From positions 2,119,850 through 2,183,849 of the forward strand of contig SSNP01000041.1 of NCBI GenBank assembly GCA_006937955.1: a stretch of 64,000 nt of DNA. Reading direction: 5' to 3'. Source of the stretch: Pachypanchax playfairii. Its lineage: Eukaryota > Chordata > Actinopteri > Cyprinodontiformes > Aplocheilidae. A program made the translations under genes and the position numbers. The notes under the pieces are model-generated. The model made no database searches. It worked only from the letters and a program-made list of their open reading frames with translations, and was not told the DNA's origin. Shown piece by piece: positions 12,015 through 23,447 of the stretch (position 1 is the first letter of the stretch; each line of letters begins with the position of its first letter).

Positions 12015-12791
12015 ATATTCATTAACATTGTGTGAATGAATTTTTTCATGTTCTGGACACAACAGGAAATGTTTCAACAACTGTTTTGCAATATATTGAT
12101 TTGTATGTGAACACAGTAAGTTAAAAGTGTTTTAATAATCATAAAATGTGATTACTGTATTTTTGTTCTAAGTTTTGCACAAGAAATTAGAAAAACATTA
12201 CAACAACAATACATTTAAAAAGATGTGTGAAAATATTCAGAACCTACTGTTGGTTGTGATGAAATGACATTATCTGTGACATCATTATATGCAAATTATG
12301 GAAATAAATTAGTTACTTTCAGAATGTTTTGGTCAAATTAATAATTTCATTTATAGTTTCCCTTTCTCCAATTTAATTTTATAAGCTACAGAAAGAGAAA
12401 TAAAGACTCAGCTGATGCAAAGATACAAACTTGTCTTATTTTTTTGTCCTCATCACTGCAGAGTCATAAGAATTTATGATGATATATTGGAACGTTTGGA
12501 CGACTGAATTTAAAGCTGGAACATGGAGTTATAGAGAGGGAGGAATGATCGCCACCATTATCAAAACAGGAATCTTTCGTCAGATTGATGTAAAACTGCC
12601 TCAAATGCAGAATGCCTGAGTCTTGTGATTGTTACAGCTGCACCAACAAAAGCAGGAGAGTCTGGAATATACTTCCATGTGTAGTTAATGCTACAGTATA
12701 GTGCTTTGTTTAGAACCGCAGCATTTATGAAGAAAAAATACTTTCAAGATACATATCAATACAATGGTGAATTCCACTGTTGAGTAACTGC
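12015..12791. other. 3' flank of the ZNF pseudogene
   Basis: There is no gene. The sequence from 12015 to about 12560 is homologous, in inverted orientation, to 19160-19760 downstream of the ZNF gene at 20237. It includes the GACTCAGCTGATGCAAAGAT stretch. The two flanks form an inverted segmental duplication about 7 kb apart. Confidence 0.6.
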
Positions 12792-15252
12792 TCTCTTGTA
12801 GAGGGTTCTAGCTGTGGACAGGAAGGATCTCTTGTAGAGGGTTCTAGCTGTGGACAGGAAGGATCTCTTGTAGAGGGTTCTAGCTGTGGACAGGAAAGAT
12901 CTCTTGTAGAGGGTTCTAGCTGTGGACAGGAAGGATCTCTTGTAGAGGGTTCTAGCTGTGGACAGGAAGGATCTCTTGTAGAGGGTTCTAGCTGTGGACA
13001 GGAAAGATCTCCTGTAGAGGGTTCTAGCCGTGGACGGGAAGGATCTCCTGTAGAGGGTTCTAGCTGTGGACGGGAAGGATCTCCTGTAGAGGGTTCTAGC
13101 TGTGGACGGGAAGGATCTCCTGTAGAGGGTTCTAGCTGTGGACAGGAAGGATCTCCTGTAGTGGGTTCTAGCTGTGGACGGGAAGGATCTCCTGTAGAGG
13201 GTTCTAGCTGTGGACGGGAAGGATCTCCTGTAGAGGGTTCTGGCTGTGGACAGGAAGGATCTCCTGTAGTGGGTTCTAGCTGTGGACAGGAAAGATCTTC
13301 TGTAGTGGGTTCTAGCTGTGGACGGGAAAGATCTCCTGTAGGAGGGTTCTAGCTGTGGACGGGAAGGATCTCCTGTAGAGGGTTCTGGCTGTGGACAGGA
13401 AGGATCTCCTGTAGTGGGTTCTGGCTGTGGACGGGAAGGATCTCCTGTAGAGGGTTCTAGCTGTGGACGGGAAGGATCTCCTGTAGAGGGTTCTAGCTGT
13501 GGACGGGAAGGATCTCCTGTAGAGGGTTCTAGCTGTGGACAGGAAGGATCTCCTGTAGAGGGGTCTAGCTGTGGACAGGAAGGATCTCCTGTAGAGGGTT
13601 CTAGCTGTGGACAGGAAGTATCTCCTGTAGTGGGTTCTAGCCGTGGACGGGAAGGATCTCCTGTAGTGGGTTCTAGCTGTGGACGGGAAGGATCTCCTGT
13701 AGAGGGTTCTAGCTGTGGACGGGAAGGATCTCCTGTAGAGGGTTCTAGCTGTGGACAGGAAGGATCTCCTGTAGAGGGTTCTAGCTGTGGACGGGAAGGA
13801 TCTCCTGTAGAGGGGTCTAGCTGTGGACAGGAAGGATCTCCTGTAGAGGGTTCTAGCTGTGGACAGGAAGGATCTCCTGTAGTGGGTTCTAGCTGTGGAC
13901 GGGAAGGATCTCCTGTAGAGCTTTCTAGCTGTGGACAGGAAGGATCTCCTGTAGAGGGTTCTAGCTGTGGACGGGAAGGATCTCCTGTAGAGGGTTCTAG
14001 CTGTGGACGGGAAGGATCTCCTGTAGAGGGTTCTAGCTGTGGACAGGAAGGATCTCCTGTAGAGGGTTCTAGCTGTGGACAGGAAAGATCTCCTGTAGAG
14101 GGTTCTAGCTGTAGACAGGAAGGATCTCCTGTAGAGGGTTCTAGCTGTGGACAGGAAGGATCTCCTGTAGAGGGTTCTAGCTGTGGACAGGAAGGATCTC
14201 CTGTAGAGGGTTCTAGCTGTGGACAGGAAGGATCTCCTGTAGTGGGTTCTAGCTGTGGACAGGAAGGATCTCCTGTAGAGGGTTCTAGCTGTGGACAGGA
14301 AGGATCTCCTGTAGAGGGTTCTAGCTGTGGACAGGAAGGATCTCCTGTAGAGGGTTCTAGCTGTGGACGGGAATGATCTCCTGTAGAGGGTTCTAGCTGA
14401 GGACGGGAAGGATCTCCTGTAGAGGGTTCTGGCTGTGGACAGGAAGGATCTCCTGTAGTGGGATCTAGCTGTGGACAGGAAGGATCTCTTGTAGAGGGTT
14501 CTAGCTGTGGACAGAAAGGATCTCCTGTAGAGGGTTCTAGCTGTGGACAGGAAGGATCTCCTGTAGAGGGTTCTAGCTGTGGACGGGAAGGATCTCCTGT
14601 AGAGGGTTCTAGCTGTGGACGGGAAGGATCTCCTGTAGAGGGTTCTAGCTGTGGACGGGAAGGATCTCCTGTAGAGGGTTCTAGCTGTGGACAGGAAGGA
14701 TCTCCTGTAGTGGGTTCTAGCTGTGGACGGGAAGGATCTCCTGTAGAGGGTTCTAGCTGTGGACGGGAAGGATCTCCTGTAGAGGGTTCTAGCTGTGGAC
14801 AGGAAGGATCTCCTGTAGAGGGTTCTAGCTGTGGACAGGAAGGATCTCCTGTAGAGGGTTCTAGCTGTGGACGGGAAGGATCTCCTGTAGAGGGTTCTAG
14901 CTGTGGACGGGAAGGATCTCCTGTAGAGGGTTCTGGCTGTGGACAGGAAGGATCTCCTGTAGTGGGTTCTAGCTGTGGACAGGAAGGATCTCCTGTAGAG
15001 GGTTCTTGCTGTGGACGGGAAGGATCTCGTGTAGAGTGTTCTAGTTGTGGATGGGCAGGATCTCCTGTAGAGGGTTCTAGCTGTGGACGGGAAGGATCTC
15101 CTGTAGAGGGTTCTAGCTGTGGACGGGAAGGATCTCCTGTAGAGGGTTCTAGCTGTGGACGGGAAGGATCTCCTGTAGAGGGTTCTAGCTGTGGACGGGA
15201 AGGATCTCCTTTAGAGGGTTCTAGCTGTGGACGGGAAGGATCTCCTGTAGTG
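12792..15252 (+). repeat. 36-bp minisatellite, about 68 units
   Basis: The array is a near-perfect tandem of a 36-bp unit containing GGATCTCCTGTAGAGGGTTC and TAGCTGTGGACAGGAA. Variation is mostly single bases: A/G in GGACA/GGGAA and AGA/GTG in GTAGAGGG. Because 36 is divisible by 3, long frames stay open on both strands: plus, 12-residue GSPVEGSSCGQE units; minus, GDPSCPQLEPST or YRRSFLSTARTL units. These are repeat artefacts. The minus-strand YRRSF frame matches the C-terminal end of the L2-type LINE ORF, and the array abuts such a LINE at 15253. The same unit recurs at 23207-23360 and 49625-50134. Confidence 0.95.
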
Positions 15253-15935
15253 GTCTGTGTTGGATCTGAAGAAGCTTCTGACTGAGACACTGTGTTGTGA
15301 AGAGGATGATGAGGGTTTTGCATCATGTTCTTCATCCCCCTTTATACAATCAACTCAACAGACTCCAGATCAGTCCCCAGAACAGAACCAGTCGTCCTTA
15401 TCAATCTGTTTAGCATCTTCATGTCACCTGTTCTGATGCTCCGCCCCCAACAGGTGACTGCAGATGTGATCACACTCTCAACAACAGACTTATAAAAGAT
15501 TTTCAACATGTTGCTGCAAACATTGAAGGATCTAATCTTCCTGAGGAAGTCCAGTCGGTTCTGTCTCTTCCTAAAAACAGCATGACAGTTGTGTCTCCAG
15601 TTCAGTCTGTTGTCCAGATGAACACCGGGTATTTATACTCCTTCACCACCTCCACTTTTTCTCCTTGATGGAAATGGATTTTCATGTTGCTGCTCTTCCT
15701 AAAATCTACAATCATCTCCTTTTTCTTGTTCACATTCAAGATAAGATGATCGTTCTCACACCAGGACACAAAGTGGTCCACCAGTTCTCTGTACTCACTC
15801 TCTTATCCATCTCTGGTCCAATCAACAACTGCAGAGACATCAGAGTATTTCTGCAGATGAAAGGACCCTGACCTGTACTGAAAGTCTGAGGTGTACAGAG
15901 TGAAAAGGAAAGGTGAGAGTACAGTCCCCATGTAA
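15253..15935 (-). mobile_element. 5'-truncated L2-type LINE (reverse transcriptase fragment)
   Basis: On the minus strand the segment from about 15930 reads GTVLSPFLFTLYTSDFQYRS, then HLQKYSDVSAVV: reverse-transcriptase blocks of the fish L2/Maui type. The catalytic YSDD is changed to YSDV. Further downstream are remnants equivalent to VVESV…SAVTCWGRSIR and the MKNMM…NPHHPL C-terminus. The copy begins within the RT domain, is interrupted by stops and runs into the minisatellite, which replaces its 3' end. It is not active. Confidence 0.8.
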
Positions 15936-16508
15936 GCTCGTAAAAAGCTGCATTTGCTCGACTGTAGCACGTGTGTAAAAAACTGCGTTTTGTGCAAGGA
16001 GGCTACAACGCCCATTAAAAACGGCATAATGTTGTATTATAGTTAACCCAGCCCCCTTTTTGAATTGCCACTAAAATTGAACAGTGATCATCCAATCAGT
16101 AAAGCACAAGAGCAGACTAAACCAGTCCATCTCTGATCTCCTTTCATTGAGCTTCACACACGTCTGAGTGCTAATTAAAGCATTACAATGAGGTAAATTG
16201 AATTAATAGTGTTAGAATCGTCACCCCTTCACAGATACAGAGTCAAGGTTCTGTTAGTTTACTTTGAAAGTTACTACTGTGTCAACAATTTCAGGAGAGC
16301 ATTTAATATTTGCCGTTTGTGGGTTATAGATAATGTACAGTAGTATGTCATAGGCTTGACAGCTGGGTCACCTTTCATTTATTCCATGGTATGTGTCTCC
16401 ATCTGCTGGACATTTAGTCCATTGCACTTTAAGATAACTCCATAAAACATCTTTTTGATTGTCTGGCTGTAATGACTCTATTACTACTACTACTACTACT
16501 ACTACTAC

Positions 16509-16541
<33 letters not shown>

Positions 16542-16919
16542 CTTCTTATTGGAGTCACCTCCTATGGGTTTGGGTCCTTCTTTTCCAAGATATACATTGG
16601 CTGCATCAGACAGAACTGGGAAGAATCTGCAAGCAAGAATGGCAGAGGATCCCCAAATAAAGGTGTGGAGAAAACTTGTTGCATCATTAAGTTATTAAGT
16701 ACTGCTTTAAATGTCAGAAATATACTCATCATAGAAGAATACTGTTTAAAGATATTGGATCGATTGTATATTTAACCCATACACACTATTGGAACAAGAC
16801 AATTGGGTCAGAATGAAGACAATACTACGTTGTTAACATCTCAGGAATGTATATACGAAAATATAAATACTAAATACATTTCTCTGAAACTCACATGTGG
16901 CTAAAACATGTAAAGGTTA
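15936..16919. other. Intergenic DNA with a microsatellite
   Basis: Apart from the trinucleotide run at 16478-16542, no gene is seen. From about 16705 the sequence (CAGAAATATACTCATCAT… GGATCGATTGTA) matches DNA upstream of the ZNF loci at 5797 and 36615, so it is part of the family-1 upstream flank. Confidence 0.5.
16478..16542 (+). repeat. (TAC)n(TAA)n microsatellite
   Basis: About ten ACT units are followed directly by about twelve AAT units. It is a compound trinucleotide repeat of the kind expected to vary between individuals. Confidence 0.95.
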
Positions 16920-18285
16920 AGTTGGCTCATTAAGACCAGCAATAGGTAAATTAAAATGAGATCTAACAAAATGTAACTTTGTGTTTTTCTTGGACAAATA
17001 CCAACCTTACATAATACTCCGCCTGGAATTTGAACCATTACCCTTCTACTTTAAATATTGAGTTAAATAAATCAGGTGATTTTAGGATTTCTTTGTATTC
17101 TGACTCGTTTTCAGGAACTCCAGTTGTAAACTTTAATATGAATTTGTGTAAAAACTTGAATCACTTTGTGAACTTTTTCCTCTCAGTCTCAGATTTTTTC
17201 CAACAATAAGGAGCTTCTGTGAAAAGAAAAATGTGACAATTTTCATGTTGATTTCAGTTCACAGGTTGACACATCAGTCTCTTCAGTTTCAGACACATGA
17301 TGCTTCTAGGAGTTTACTTGAATGTAGTGAACTGTGTTTTGTGTGTGAGTGAGAGCGAGCACAAGAGAGAAATCCTAAAAGCTTTCAAAAAGCAGCTGGA
17401 CTTTTTGTTCTACTTCTTGAAGATGTTTCAGCAGATGCATCAAATGATTAAAGTGAAATGTTTTTTGTTATAGTCATATTAATAAGCTTTTTCTTTTCTC
17501 TGTGTGTCTATCCAGACCTCCCACAGCATTATGTTGTGAAGAAGGAGGAGGAGGTTCTGACTGACCAGCAGGACTGTAGACAGGAGAGGAACTCTACTTT
17601 GGACCAGGAGGAACCAGAACACCCACAAGAAGAACCAGAAGGTCTACAAATGAAAGAGGAACAACAGGAACTTCAGTCTTCACAAGAGGAATTAGAAGAA
17701 CCAGAAGCTCCACAGATTTTAATACAACATGCTCGTAGTATCAGTCATGGTGAAGAGAAGCTTGTACTGAAACTGGAGACGGATGCTTTCATGGTGACTC
17801 CTGCTAAGGAGGAAAGAGACCACAGTGAACCAGATACGAACAAGGACCAGATCCTCTCTCAGAACTGTCCTAAAGCTGAGAACCAGAGTCAAGAAGGAAA
17901 CAGGAATGAAGACTCAGAATCAAATGAAGAAGAACAGCTGATAGAAAATCAGAGAAGTCCAAAACCAGAGATCACAGAGACAGTGTAGACCATCCAAAAC
18001 TAAAAAAGCGTCTTTCATGTCAGACCTGTGGAAAAAGTTTTATTGGAAAATCTGATTTAACTAAGCACATGAGAACTCACACAGGTGAGAAGCCCTTCTC
18101 ATATCAGACCTGTGAAAAAAGTTTTAGTCAACAAGGAAACTTACTTGATCACGAGAACTCACACTAGTGAGAAGCCTTTCTCATGTCAGACCTGTGGAAA
18201 AAGTTTTCGCCGACAATGTAATTTACATGGTCACATGAGAACACACTCAGATGAGAAGCCTTTAGGTTTGTTCCACAGAGGGTTT
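16920..18285 (+). pseudogene. Family-1 ZNF pseudogene lacking promoter and exon 1
   Basis: At 16934 the upstream flank (AAGACCAGCA, the start of the CTCF-like site) is joined directly to the first intron (ATAGGTAAATTAAA), so most of the promoter and all but the last bases of exon 1 are deleted. Exon 2 starts at 17516 (acceptor CTATCCAG), opens as DLPQHYVVKKEEE and is open through the acidic domain. One A lost from a homopolymer near 17960 then shifts the frame to a stop at 17988. Downstream finger-like sequence has a Cys-to-Tyr change (FSYQTC), a 2-base loss in the next linker region and a final break after HSDEKPLG. Three finger remnants can be traced. The locus cannot make a ZNF protein. 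Confidence 0.85.
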
Positions 18286-19159
18286 TGAGCATGGTGTGCC
18301 CTTTTGAGGATGATCCTGTGCAGTGTTTGGAATAACGCCGTTACTTTAAACAGAATAATCTAATTACGTAAAGTGCAGTACGTTACTATAAATCAATAAA
18401 ACAAACTGCATAATTTGACTAGACACACAAACACGTGGTTATATTGAGGCTGGATGGGGTTGCAGCTCATGACTGTTGTCTAGCAGGAGTGTGCTTGCCT
18501 TTCATGCCTTTCGATTCCCAGTGCTGATAGATCATGTGTTGAAGAAGAATTAGTTTTGTCACCAAGTTTATTTGCATAATTTAAAGAAATGTTTTTTTTA
18601 GTAACACGGTTCACAATATTCTTGTGTTTCATCTTGACTTGTACAGAGTTCTTCTGGCCCCAGATGGATTGCATCTGATTAAACAAAGAGGTAATATATG
18701 TCTAATTTACAATATTATTATACCCTTAACACACTTGATGGCAAAAGAAAATAATTTTTAAAAGGTTATTCAAATTACAGAAAAACATTTTAAATTAGAT
18801 ATATCTTCCAGCACCCCATAACCCAAGTTAGAAATAAGAGGTGAAAAATTAAGGAAAATGAAATTTTATTTTCAAAATAAAATTAGAGTTATGATCTGTT
18901 CTCTATTTTGCTGCTGCAGCTGTTTTGCTTTTCTTTTTTCCCCCTTCACTTTCCATTGTGACTCGTGAATTCGGTGATCCTTTGAGAGGGTCTTCATGTA
19001 TTCAGGGTGCGCGCTCACAAACTCTGGTTAACAAGGAGTAGGTTGATTAACCAGATTCTTATCTGGTGTTCTGGAACCGACACTCATGCTAAGCGGGTTC
19101 TTGGTTGATTAACCTTGAGTTCAGGGTTTACAAAATGGTAAGTTGATCTGATGACAGAT
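18286..19159. other. Intergenic DNA
   Basis: No gene is seen. The segment 18320-18400 (GGAATAACGCCGTTACTTTA…) looks like a fragment of a common fish DNA transposon, but no ends can be fixed. Confidence 0.35.
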
Positions 19160-20236
19160 TCCTGTTTTGAAAACAGTGGCAATCATGTGATCATTCCTCC
19201 CTCTATATTTATAACTCCATGTTCCAGCTTTAAATTCAGGGTGGCTTTTCAGACGTCCAAACTTTCCAGTGTATCATCATAACTTCTTATGACTCTGCAG
19301 TGATGAGGAGGAAAAAAGACAGCTTGTAGATTCTTTGCATCAGCTAAGTCTTTATTTCTGTTTCTGCAGCTCAAAAATTATAGTGGAAAAAGGGAAACTG
19401 TAAATAAGAGAAATTACTAATTTGACCCAAAGTTTCTGAACATAATAAATGTATTTACCTAATTTGCATATAATGTCACAGATAATCTCTTTTCATCACA
19501 GCCTTCTAGGAACAGACAACTCTTAAAGAACAGTAGGTTCTGAACATTCTCACACATCTTATTAAATTTATTGTTGTTGAAATGTTTTTCTAATTTCATG
19601 TGCAAAACTCTGAACAAAAATAATTACATTATATGATTATTAAAATACTTTTAACTTACTGTGTTCACATAAAAATCAATAAATTGCAAAACAGTCACTA
19701 AAATATATAATATGTCCAGAACATGAGAAAATTAATTCATTCACTCTTAACAAAACTAAAGTTAAATATTTACATGTTATCAGATCTTTTTGGGGGGTGG
19801 GGGATAAATAAGTAAGTAAAGTAAATTGGAGTAATAAGAAATTTTTATTTAAAGTATGACAATTTAACTGAAAGCAGTTTAAATCTTATTTTTCATTGCA
19901 GACTAAACTTTCCCTCTGCTGTTTTAGAACTACAGTTTGATGATGGTGAACTAAAGACTCCAACAGCTGAACTGAGACTTTAAACAAACACCAACATGAA
20001 ATGAAAAATACTTTATCCCAGAAGGGAAAGTCAACGTTGTAGTAGTTTGTTTTTTTTTGTCCAAAAACAATAATAAGACAATAATATAATAATAACGATC
20101 AAGGTCTGTTCTTGTTGTGAACATCTGAGAACATTACAGAATTAAGTCTTCTCACTGGTGTGAATTCTTCATGTGATAGACTAAACTACCTCTTTGACTA
20201 AAACTTTTTCCACAGCTCTGACATGAGAAAGGCTTC
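19160..20236. other. 3' flank of ZNF gene, with LINE tail and a detached finger
   Basis: 19160-19960 is the shared 3' flank of family 1. A LINE-type 3' tail (AAAATACTTTATCCCAGAAGGG…) at 20002-20125 matches 40838-40950. At 20150-20236, minus strand, lies one further finger (FSCQSCGKSFSQRGSL…YHMKNSH). It belonged to the gene at 20237, but a CA deletion in the linker puts a stop before it. Confidence 0.6.
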
Positions 20237-21958
20237 TCACCTGTGAATTCTCATGTGCTTGGTTAAATTAGATTTTACACTAAAGTTTTTTTCACAGGTC
20301 TGACACGAGAAAGGCTTCTCACCTGTGTGAGTTCTTGTGTGATCGAGTAAATGAATTTGTTTACTAAATCTTTTTCTACAGATCTGACATGAGAAAGACC
20401 TCTCACCTGTGTGAGTTCTCATGTGCTTGGTTAAATTAGATTTTACACTAAAGTTTTTTTCACAGGTCTGACATGAGAAAGGCTTCTCACCTGTGTGAGT
20501 TCTTATGTGATCATGTAAATGAATTTGTTTACTAAAACTTTTTCCACAGTTCTGACATAAGAAAGGCTTCTCACCTGTGTGTATTCTCATGTGAATGAGT
20601 AAATTACCTCGTTGACTAAAACTTTTTCCACAGGTCTGACATGAGAAACGCTTCTTTAGTTTTGGATGGTCTACACTGTCTCTGTGATCTCTGGTTTCTG
20701 GACATCTCTGATTTTCTATCAGCTGTTCTTCTCCCATTGATTCTGAGTCTTCATTCCTGTTTCCTTCCTGACTCTGGTTCTCAGCTTTAGGACAGTTCTG
20801 AGAGAGGAACTGGTCCTTGTTTGTATCTGGTTCATTGTGGTCTCTTCCCTCTTCAGCAGGAGTCACCATGAAAGTATCTGTCTCCAGTTTTAGTGCAAGC
20901 TTCTCTTCACCATGACTGATACCAAGATTCTCATGTTGTATTAAAATCTGTGGAGCTTCTAGTTCTTCTAATTCCTCCTGTGAAGATTGAGGTTCCTGTT
21001 GTTCCTCTTTAATCTTTAGACCTTCTAGTTCTTCTTGTGGGTGTTCTGGTTCCTCCTGGTCCAAACTAAAACTCCTCTCCTGTCTACAGTCCAGCTCGTC
21101 CAACAGAACCTCCTCCTTCTTCACAACATAATGCTGTGGGAGTTCTGGACAGACACACAGAGAAAAAAAACCTTATTAATGCTATTATTAGAAAGAAGAT
21201 TTCACTTTAATCATCTGATTCATCTAAAGATGTTTTGGAAAGAACCAAACCCTCAGATTACCAAGTAACTACACAGAGTTCTACTATCAGAAACACAAAC
21301 AGGTAGATAATTCTGACTGACCAGATTCAGTACTGGACAGTTTCAATTACATTTATTTATGACACTTTTTATCTAAATCTGGGATGGAACATAAAACAAA
21401 GTTTCACATTAACCTCCTGACTACCAGTAGTACTGGTACTACTACCATACTGGTAGTCAGGAGTCCTGTACATGTCTTCTAGCCAAAGGCTAAATTTCAT
21501 ACCCGGGGCCTCTGTGATGCTAAAGTTCTATCCTAACAACAACAACAACGTATAAACCTGGACCATCCCACCATCAGAACTGAAGAAGCCATCTGGATGA
21601 AGCTGAAACATCTTCGAGAAACAGAACCAAAAGTTCACTTGCTTTTTGAAAACTTTTAGGATTTCACAGACAACATGGTTCACTACATTCAACTGTTCCA
21701 GGCAGAGTATTATGCAAGTTTGGTATTTGACCAAGAAAAACACAAAATTAACATTACACTTTATGAAAGATCTTATCTTAATTTACCTATTCTGTGTACG
21801 TTTATTTGTGGTTTCCAGCTGATTTCCAACAGTCTGCGCTGACGTTCCACCTCCTGTTCATAGTGAACGGTGATTTTTTCAAACTGTGTGAATATTTCTT
21901 CAGCAGCAGCAGTTAGTCGCGCGTTGATAAACTCTCTCAGAGACTGAACGGAAGACAT
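20237..21958 (-). CDS. C2H2 zinc-finger protein, family 1 (5 fingers)
   Basis: Exons are 21958-21787 (172 bp, MSSVQSLREF to VHRI, donor GTAAAT) and 21144-20237 (acceptor TGTCCAG). The intron is in phase 1 and the protein about 359 residues. The layout is the N-terminal domain, a Glu/Gln-rich region, and five C2H2 fingers. Fingers 2-3 and 4-5 are a duplicated two-finger module: KQIHL…DH is followed by SVKSNLTKH in both pairs. The protein ends HMRIHR then stop, because a CA pair is missing from the linker; a sixth finger survives out of frame at 20150-20236. The protein is otherwise intact and probably nuclear and DNA-binding. The start ATG is conserved in the family. Confidence 0.87.
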
Positions 21959-22106
21959 TGTTACTGCAAACACTCAAATATTCACCTCAAACACCGAAAC
22001 CGTCTCTAAACGAGGACAGAACACAAGGACAGCTAACGCTGCTAGCGACACACTCGCACGGAGTAAGTCTTCTTCGTTGGCAGACTGGAGGCCTCGGGGC
22101 GTGTTG

Positions 22107-22120
22107 CTGCCACCTGCTGG
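22107..22120 (-). promoter_or_regulatory. CTCF-like motif upstream of ZNF exon 1
   Basis: The minus strand reads CCAGCAGGTGGCAG, about 149 bp before the ATG at 21958. It is identical to the sites at the other family-1 genes. Confidence 0.6.
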
Positions 22121-22559
22121 TCTTTATGATCCAACTAAACATTTTTCTTTTTTAGCCACAGACTGTGAATCCGGTGTCTCAACAGTAGTAAAAGAAGTCC
22201 AGCGGTTTGGAGAACAAGGGTAACAGCTTCCTGTCTGTAAAAGGAATATTAGAATCAAGAAAAGATAACGTGAAGACAACAGCTCGAACATCCACTGGAT
22301 GCAATACCGGGTCAAGTCCGACTGCGCAGATTAGGTGGAACCCCATAGTATGTTTGTTTTTGTTTAGAAGAACGAACTGCTCCTGTGTCCCAGTTGTGCA
22401 AATGTCATCAGAGAAGCATCTTTCACTCCGGAATAGCGCTATAACTGGTGGCAGCTTGTTGGAGTAGCTCTGTGACTTAGCTAGCATTTTTTAAATATTT
22501 TCTAAATACTTTTCTTCTGATTTGGGTGCTGTGCTGATCGAGTTTTTTGCTGGATTTGT
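22121..22559. other. Intergenic DNA, possible LINE 5' region
   Basis: There is no supported gene. The segment immediately precedes the LINE ORF start and may be its 5' untranslated region. Confidence 0.4.
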
Positions 22560-23447
22560 CACTTTTTTGCCACTTGTTATGATGCGTAACCATGGCAACA
22601 AGAGACTTGTTTACAAGTAAGAGCAGCTAACTGACATTTCTAAGGCTGAAATAATCCTCAAATTGAAAGTCTGGATCCCTGATGAGCTCAAAAGAAGAAG
22701 ACATGGATGCAGAACAGGAGCAGAGTGAAGAGAGAGAAAGAGGAAGTTTAAACCTTCACTTCCATCAGTCATATTGACAAATGTGAGATCTCTTTGCTAA
22801 CAAAATGGATGAACTTGAAACTCTGTTGAAATGCAGCATCATGTGTTTCACTGAGACATGGCTAAAGGGACATATCCTGGACTCCAGTGTGTCTCTGTCT
22901 GGCTTTCAAACAATACGGACAGACAGAGATTTGAAGAGGAGTGAAAAAAGAAGAGGAGTTTGTCAGCTGATCAGATCTGCAGTTACCTGTTGGGGGCGGA
23001 GCATCAGAGTATGTGACATGAGGAGGCTGAACTGATAGATATGGAGGACTGGTTCTGTCCTGGAGACTGAACTGGAGTCTCTTGAGTTGATTGTCCAAAG
23101 GAGGATGAAGAACATGATGGAAAACCCTCATCATCCTCTTCAGAACACAGTAACTCAACAACAGAGTGTCTCAGTCAGAAGATTCTAAATAATCCGCTGC
23201 AGCACAGACCGCTACAGGAGATCCTTCCTGTCCACACCTAGAACCCTCTACAGGAGATCCTTCCTGTCCACACCTAGAACCCTCTACAGGAGATCCTTCC
23301 TGTCCACACCTAGAACCCTCTACAGGAGATCCTTCCTGTCCACAGCTAGAACCCTCTATGGCTCCCTGAAGAATAACTGAGCTACAACAACACTTGAATT
23401 TCCCTTCGGGGATTAATAAAGTATTTTTGATTTGATTTGATTTGATG
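22560..23447 (+). mobile_element. Internally deleted L2-type LINE with 3' tail
   Basis: In order on the plus strand: remnants of the ORF start (NHGNKRLVY, then SKAEIILKLKVWIPDELKRR), NKMDELETL, the endonuclease-region motif CFTETWL with SGFQTIRTDRD, then a jump straight to the reverse-transcriptase C-terminus (SAVTCWGRSIR). The C-terminal tail MKNMMENPHHPLQNTV, four minisatellite units and the L2 tail TTTCCCTTCGGGGATTAATA with repeated TTTGATTTGA follow. Most of the endonuclease and RT domains are missing, so it is dead. Confidence 0.82.
23207..23360 (-). repeat. 36-bp minisatellite, about 4 units, inside a LINE
   Basis: The unit is that of 12792-15252, in the opposite orientation. It lies exactly where the LINE normally encodes its C-terminal RYRRSFLP-like segment, between the ORF end and the 3' tail. 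This placement shows the likely origin of the satellite. Confidence 0.9.

Noticed and set aside
12792..15252. Direct repeats of 36 bp that could recall a CRISPR array
   Set aside because: There are no spacers: the units are contiguous. The genome is eukaryotic.
12756..15335. An 859-codon open frame on the minus strand and long plus-strand frames over the same region
   Set aside because: They are by-products of a 36-bp tandem repeat whose length is a multiple of three. Frames are open on both strands and the encoded protein is a monotonous 12-residue repeat.
20002..20125. Possible exon in the ZNF 3' flank
   Set aside because: The sequence matches a LINE-type 3' tail also present at 40838 and has no coding frame.
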